The position numbers and the translations under genes are program-made. From Timema cristinae (Eukaryota; Arthropoda; Insecta; Phasmatodea; Timematidae), in NCBI GenBank assembly GCA_039000515.1, contig JBCFYV010000012.1:43960355-44024354 (forward strand): a stretch of DNA of 64,000 nucleotides. The letters are read 5' to 3'. The first letter of the stretch is position 1; the number at the start of each line of letters is the position of its first letter. This document shows, piece after piece, positions 58,771 to 64,000 of this stretch. A model generated the notes under the pieces. It was not told where the DNA came from. It saw only the letters and a list, made by a program, of their open reading frames with translations, and did not search any database.

Positions 58771-61574
58771 TTGGGTAATTATTTTTTAGTCTTAGAAGTA
58801 ACTTGGTCGTGTCTCAGGAGGAGCAATGCTAAAAAATTTTGAATCCATCTCTGCGTGAATCTATGTGTTTTTATAATATTTAATGTTTAAACAATGTATT
58901 GTTTGCAAATAAGACATTTACCAATAAGTCCTTGCGAAACTTTCTCAAAAAAATACATTCCTCTCCCCCCCCCCCATCCAAAATTGGGGTGTGGCTGTGT
59001 CATGGACACGGCCGTATGTTATACGTGAATACGTTTATGTAACGGGTTATTTTTTTTAAATAAAATATTTTTACTTATGTATTTAGGATAAAAGCAAGGA
59101 AACAAATAATTATTGTGTTACAATATAACTTTATTAATGATAAGATAGATTTTTGATCATATTTTTTTATTCTAACACCTTATTATATTCACTGTCACTA
59201 CTTTAAACTAATGTTTTATATACAATCGGATAGATTTGATGACAGCTGACGATTAAAACCCAAACAAACATCGTAGCTTCTCCGAGTCAAAAGTTTTACT
59301 AATTGCAAATCTCGATACGCAGCAAAATAACCTCAAAACGGCGGCGCTTCCCCTCCAGCGCGTGCATGTGTCACTGTTCTCGCGTATCGTAATGCATTTT
59401 GGATCCTTTAGCTATCCAGTGGTATAGTTTAATTTTGGATGTAGATGATAGATTCGAAACTACAACGCCAAACTCTATCCCCTGATTTTGTTATCATTAG
59501 GTTTTTTGGATTGCGCCCGTATGGTAGCAAATTTAAAGACGTATTCACGTCAAAAACTAGTCTTTTTTTGGGTTGTTGAAATTAAGTACCAGTGAAGTGT
59601 ACACGCAAAGTAGCAAAAAGATTTTAGAATGTGAATGTATTTACTATTTACAATACCTTTTGAATCATATTTGGTGTCAGAATGCAATCATCTGGAATTA
59701 ATATTTTCCTTTAGCTTCAATTTTAAACAAACAATGTGTTTTAACGTAAACTGAGTATACTTTGTCAGAAGTTGGTAAAAAATCATATCCACTAATATCT
59801 TATTCATCATTTTTAGGCTTTGTATTTTTGATAAAAAGGGATGTTGAAAGCAGAAATAATATAAGGATTTTCCTTTGACAATAATATCACGCACTCGCTT
59901 TATATTGGATACATATTCTAAAATCATGCTCACATCAGACAGGTGAAGGAATATACTAATTTAAACAAAGAAAGCCACTAGCTGCATGAGATACATTGTA
60001 TAGTGATACATTTTCAAAGAAAAATATTAATGTATTTACTCTTTATTTTATATAAATTTTAAGCTATATTCTTGACCTGCACAAGATTGACTCATCTGGA
60101 AACTATTATGATTTAAAAAGGACCTGACGGGGTAACTTCTTTCACGATGTAACCTGGCCATAATAGTGTGTTACTAGTTTTTCCATAATGTTCCACAGCT
60201 TACTTCTATGGGTTTTATTTCAGGTAGCGTTTGAGACGCCTCCCTGTAATTCTAGGTCAGAGTATGATACATCTGTGGCCTTTCAAGGTGTTGGGTCTGG
60301 CTGGCCTTTTCGCATATTTTTTCAATTATGTTTCTTCATCGTGTATATACTTTCTCATTAGTTGTATATTTTAATTATTTCAATTAATAATTCATTTCTT
60401 GAGGCATATTGTTAAAAAAAAAAGAACGCTCTCATCTATTCACTATCTGTGGCGGTACATTATTAAATATTAACAAATATGCTGGTCAAATTTACTGTAC
60501 ATGAAGTGTGTGGTAATTCAATTTAAAAAGTTTCCTCTATCCTTTTCTAGTTTCAGACAAGAACAGTCAAATGCTTTTTGACACCAGAAGCCATATAAAT
60601 GAGAGGAAGAGTAACTTTTAGAAAACTAACGTTAGTATTCAAATATGAATTAATTAAATGGGGTGAATGAAAATATAACATAACCATGTGTGAAAATGTA
60701 AGGCTAACTAATTTTAAATCTTACTATACGTGATATGTCACAGTTTTGTCATTAAAGTGAAAGGTAAAAGAAACTAGAACCAGTCTTCATAAATTTATAG
60801 TGTGCTGTAATCGTTTTTATACTCATACTAAATTCAAACGTTAGGAAATTTTCTCACACTACCTATATACTATGGGAAAACCAATTAGAAATCTTCAAGA
60901 CCACTGAAATATCAGTCTCAGTTATCTTTGCGTTTTTTGTTGTGAGCTTATCAAAATATAGGTTTATGTGTTTCTAGCCGCCTACCTTAAACTAAGAAGT
61001 GTGCAAATTTCTTGAAATGAAATGTCGTTAAAAGTGTTATTTAACATTTTTTTTTATTTACAAAATTCCATAGTTAAAAAGGTTTAAATTATATATATGT
61101 AATCCTACAGGACATGTTGCTACCTTTCAACTCAATTTTTTCAAGAACTGTACTTCGAAATAACTAGTCACTGATCAAACAACGTAACCTTTTGGAAGAC
61201 TGCAACGCTTCTCACAGAGGTAGGTAGCCCTCTTAAGCTTGACTCTTAGAATTATTTGGCTTAGAGGATTTACTAAGTAAATAATAATAAATAATAAACT
61301 TTGCTGATTTAATGAAATTAAGTTATGTAACTTCTTCCTCAACCAATGACATGAACGAAAGTAAAATATAATGAGTGCCTCAGACATGTTCAAGATTCTT
61401 ATTCATCGCCTTGTGGAAGCTGACTATAAAAATCTATTATAATCTGGTTCAATTAGTAGTAAGGTCAAAATTCTATATTTCTAGTGATACTATATTTGCT
61501 GGAATAACTCACTGTTAGGTCAGTATCAAACTCAAGTCACCAAGGTTCGGTAACTTATCCACTAACCTAACTTT
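58771..61574. other. spacer with a CpG-richer segment between short inverted repeats
   Basis: ACGTGAATACGT (about 59023) and its reverse complement ACGTATTCACGT (about 59538) bracket about 510 bp, including a CpG-rich stretch near 59336-59390. It may be a degraded DNA element or nothing. The rest is AT-rich with no gene seen. Confidence 0.35.
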
Positions 61575-61760
61575 AATTTATTTGTTCCATGTCTCATTAG
61601 TCATTACCATCCTGGCAATACGAGTTTAATTACACTAATAGGGAAAACGTGCCCTCAGTACACCGTCCCAGGATTTTAGCCCCAACCTCTCCGTTACCGT
61701 AAGATCAGACTAAATTATCTTGACACAGTATTTATTTCGCCTGCCCACCAGTGCGGGCCT
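61575..61760 (-). repeat. degenerate SINE-A copy
   Basis: AGGGAAAACGTGCCCTCAGTAC, GATTTTAGCCCCAACCTC and CCGTTACCGTAAGATC follow the minus-strand order. Confidence 0.55.
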
Positions 61761-62229
61761 TAGCTATGTTGAAGATAGATCAGCTCGTATTAAGTGGGTT
61801 TTAATGTTTTGAGGTTATATTTGTTTATGGGTTTAGGAAAAAGAAAGTTATCAGTAAAATAACGAGTTTCAACCATATAACTGAGCATATCTCCTTTAAC
61901 GCTTTTAACATTCTTTTATCGTACATTAAATCAAATCTTTGCCCATTAGCACTCCCTTTCCCTCCCCTCTTACCCAATATGTGGTCACGTGATATAAGGC
62001 GTAAGTATTGCAATATACATAGTTGTCAATGACTCAGAGGGTAGGTATTTTTTCTCTAAAAATTTCCATTCTAATTCCACGCAAATATAAATGAAATGTA
62101 TTTAAAATTATAACCTCTTTGCACGAAACCTAACGTAATAAATCATCAGGCAACTGAATGGGTATTAAGACATGGTTTACGTAGGTAAAATATATTTCAA
62201 CATTAATTCAAGCCGCAAGGGTAGGCAGG
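61761..62229. other. AT-rich spacer
   Basis: No gene seen; a 62-codon minus frame at 61825-62013 has no motif. Confidence 0.5.
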
Positions 62230-62385
62230 AGGACTTAACACCAAGTCCATCGCCACTGCTAAAGAGTGACGGGGAAGTCGGGCTTATAATTCCAGTTCCG
62301 AGTACTGAAGTAATATTTCTTACTGTTTCCAATTCTCTCTTCACGTAAATACCAGTGCATTTATTCTAAGCTTTATTTCGTTTGT
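62230..62385 (+). repeat. degenerate SINE-A copy
   Basis: GTGACGGGGAAGTCGGG, ATAATTCCAGTTCCGAG and CCAATTCTCTCTTCACG follow SINE-A order on the plus strand. Confidence 0.55.
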
Positions 62386-62394
62386 TCAACTTCT

Positions 62395-62630
62395 TGACTC
62401 AATTAGTAGCATATTTTCTTGCTGAGCTTAAGGTCCTGGTATTGATTTCTGTTATGGCCCAAATATGTACTATTGGTGAAATGTAAGTTTACCCTTTCAC
62501 AGTGATAAATTAACAGGTGGTGGCTGGATGTTGGGTATGTTATAGATTTAAGTTAATTTATAATTCATGTACTGATATTATTATTTGATTCATAAAGTGT
62601 AAGTTAATTACCTCAATTTTTTTAAATTAC
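62395..62630 (+). mobile_element. SINE-D copy 2
   Basis: Shares, in order with 28888-29108, a box-like segment (GGTCCTGGTATTGATTTC), GGTGGCTGGATGTTGGG, GATTTAAGTTAATTTATAA, GTACTGATATTATTATTTG and an A/T-rich end (TTAATTACCTCAA). Confidence 0.58.
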
Positions 62631-64000
62631 TTTGTTCATAAATTCCCTAATAAGGAAATTAGATGCGTATATCCTGAACACCTGTAAGGACGCGGAAACC
62701 AAAGTAACATTAATTCAATTAAGTTCTCAAAACGTTCTCCTTGTTTCTGATAATATTTTGGAAAGCAATTGAGAACCATGTGAAAAATAAAAAGAATCTT
62801 GTTACAAACCGTTACCACAAAGTATTTTCATCGCACCTCATTATCTATTTAAAAGAAATGAGATGTGAATGACCCATCTAGTTAGTTCAAGTAGCTTGCA
62901 AGAAAAAAACATTTACTACTTATTTTGTATACAAATGATGAACTGTAAGTATCTAGAAGTAGCCCCCATCCCCTTAAAAAAAATTAAAATTATTGAGTTT
63001 TGACAAGCAGTTCTCCTTTAAAAAATACATTCTCTCCTAGTTTAAATTGTATCGAGAGCCCTTCTTCCAAACTACTAATTACATCATGCCGACAACCAGA
63101 CTGTCACTACCTTCTAATCACACGGTTAAAACCATTTCTCTGACTTTTTCGGGGCTTGTTAAGAAGTTGTCGGTACAAGTCTTTCTACTTTTGAGCACCA
63201 CGCTGCCATTTAGTGGGTAATAGGTCCCCCCTTTGACTCCCGGCCAACACCAAATAATAATAACAGTAATAAAATAAACCAGACAACCGTTTCAATACAG
63301 CCACGAGTCACGCTACCCGTTTAACATTCCAGTGTGAGGTAAAGTGTAAAGATTTAATGCCCGACTTTACAACACCTTGTTATGAAGATGTTTAAGGAGG
63401 CACTTTTAAATATATCGTGATAAACGTATTGTTTGCATTTTATAAAATGACACATACACCTGTGAATACGTGCAATAAGGCGTCAGTATAGTCTGGTCTG
63501 ATTTGCCGGTTGACCTTGGGGTTGAAGTTATTTTATCATGGGTGTGAGGGAAACTTTTTAATAAATTGTCTCAATATTCACCTAACATAATAAGTACACC
63601 CTTCTTCTTAACAATACTTGTCTCATTCCTACCAGTATACACTGGGACCTTAGACGATTGTCACAATTCCTTCAAAACGCGGCCCGTTTTTACCATTCCA
63701 CACAGTGATTTGCCACAGACTTAAAAAGTAATTGGGAGGTCATTTGAATCAGCCGAGATAAGACGTTTAGGTTAAAGAGAAACAATATTTCCCCTTTCAT
63801 TTTTGCAGTCCAAACTAAACATAGATATTTCAACCTAACCAATCATCATGTGATTACCTATAATATTTTCCAGCCATAACCTTTCTTGATATAATACAAT
63901 CTAGTGTAGCCTAGCCTAACCTAACCATCAGCCAATTTCCTTTCACATTTACAAACATAATCCAACCTAACTTAACCTAACCAATAAGTGATTAAACTGG
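62631..64000. other. spacer ending in CCTAA-type strings
   Basis: No gene recognised. Short degenerate CCTAA runs occur at about 63831-63840, 63907-63927 and 63963-63982 (for example AGCCTAACCTAACC). These resemble the insect (TTAGG)n telomere motif but are too short to be telomeric arrays. Confidence 0.45.

Overview
This window looks like intergenic DNA from an arthropod, most likely an insect. It is AT-rich with scattered GC-rich islands, has no intact host gene that I can recognise, and is dominated by transposable elements and tandem repeats. Evidence for an insect: Jockey-clade non-LTR retrotransposons, a mariner relic, a hAT relic, several tRNA-derived SINE families and degenerate CCTAA (TTAGG telomere-type) strings near the right end. 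One SINE family encodes a shadow peptide ([10 protein letters not shown]) that I associate, from memory only, with predicted proteins of Timema stick insects; I cannot verify that here. There are two 100-base assembly gaps (12162-12261 and 25522-25621).

Layout. 352-5316: a complete Jockey-type element flanked by a 15-bp target-site duplication, with tandem 5'-UTR monomers, ORF1 (PRE_C2HC plus three zinc knuckles, two frameshifts) and ORF2 (endonuclease plus reverse transcriptase, three in-frame stops). 5.3-12.2 kb: AT-rich spacer with SINE copies and old duplications. 12.3-14.5 kb: two minisatellites, the second (65-bp unit) split by a SINE. 15.3-15.9 kb: a large TA-rich block. 16870-18903: a 5'-truncated Jockey copy with its own 14-bp duplication. 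21.8-22.9 kb: hAT relic (minus). 24.8-25.0 kb: mariner relic. 25.6-26.5 kb: a third, internally deleted Jockey-like relic next to a gap. 27.7-29.2 kb: an interrupted ~70-bp satellite. 30969-31596: a large palindrome whose arms carry tRNA-like SINE heads. 32.9-54 kb: many SINE copies plus one MITE-like element. 54.1-57.7 kb: a composite foldback-like element. 58.4-58.8 kb: a 53-bp tandem array. The rest, to 64 kb, is spacer with old SINEs.

The most unusual object is the foldback-like element at about 54241-56985. Its arms are inverted and each is built of ~166-bp subunits, with TGACGTCA-type palindromes best preserved in the right arm. Between them lies a decayed coding region (54902-56107) that resembles, from memory, a widespread uncharacterised animal protein family. 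The element sits inside a ~50-bp minisatellite that runs in the same direction on both sides.

A second theme is SINE biology. Two SINE families (here SINE-A and SINE-B) have different tRNA-like heads but share one ~45-bp tail ending in (TAA)n, which implies that both use one partner LINE. That LINE is not in this window: both Jockey copies with definable ends finish differently, in a GGCAA-CA-GGG-type terminus without poly(A). No gene network or operon is present; the elements interact only as insertions into one another.
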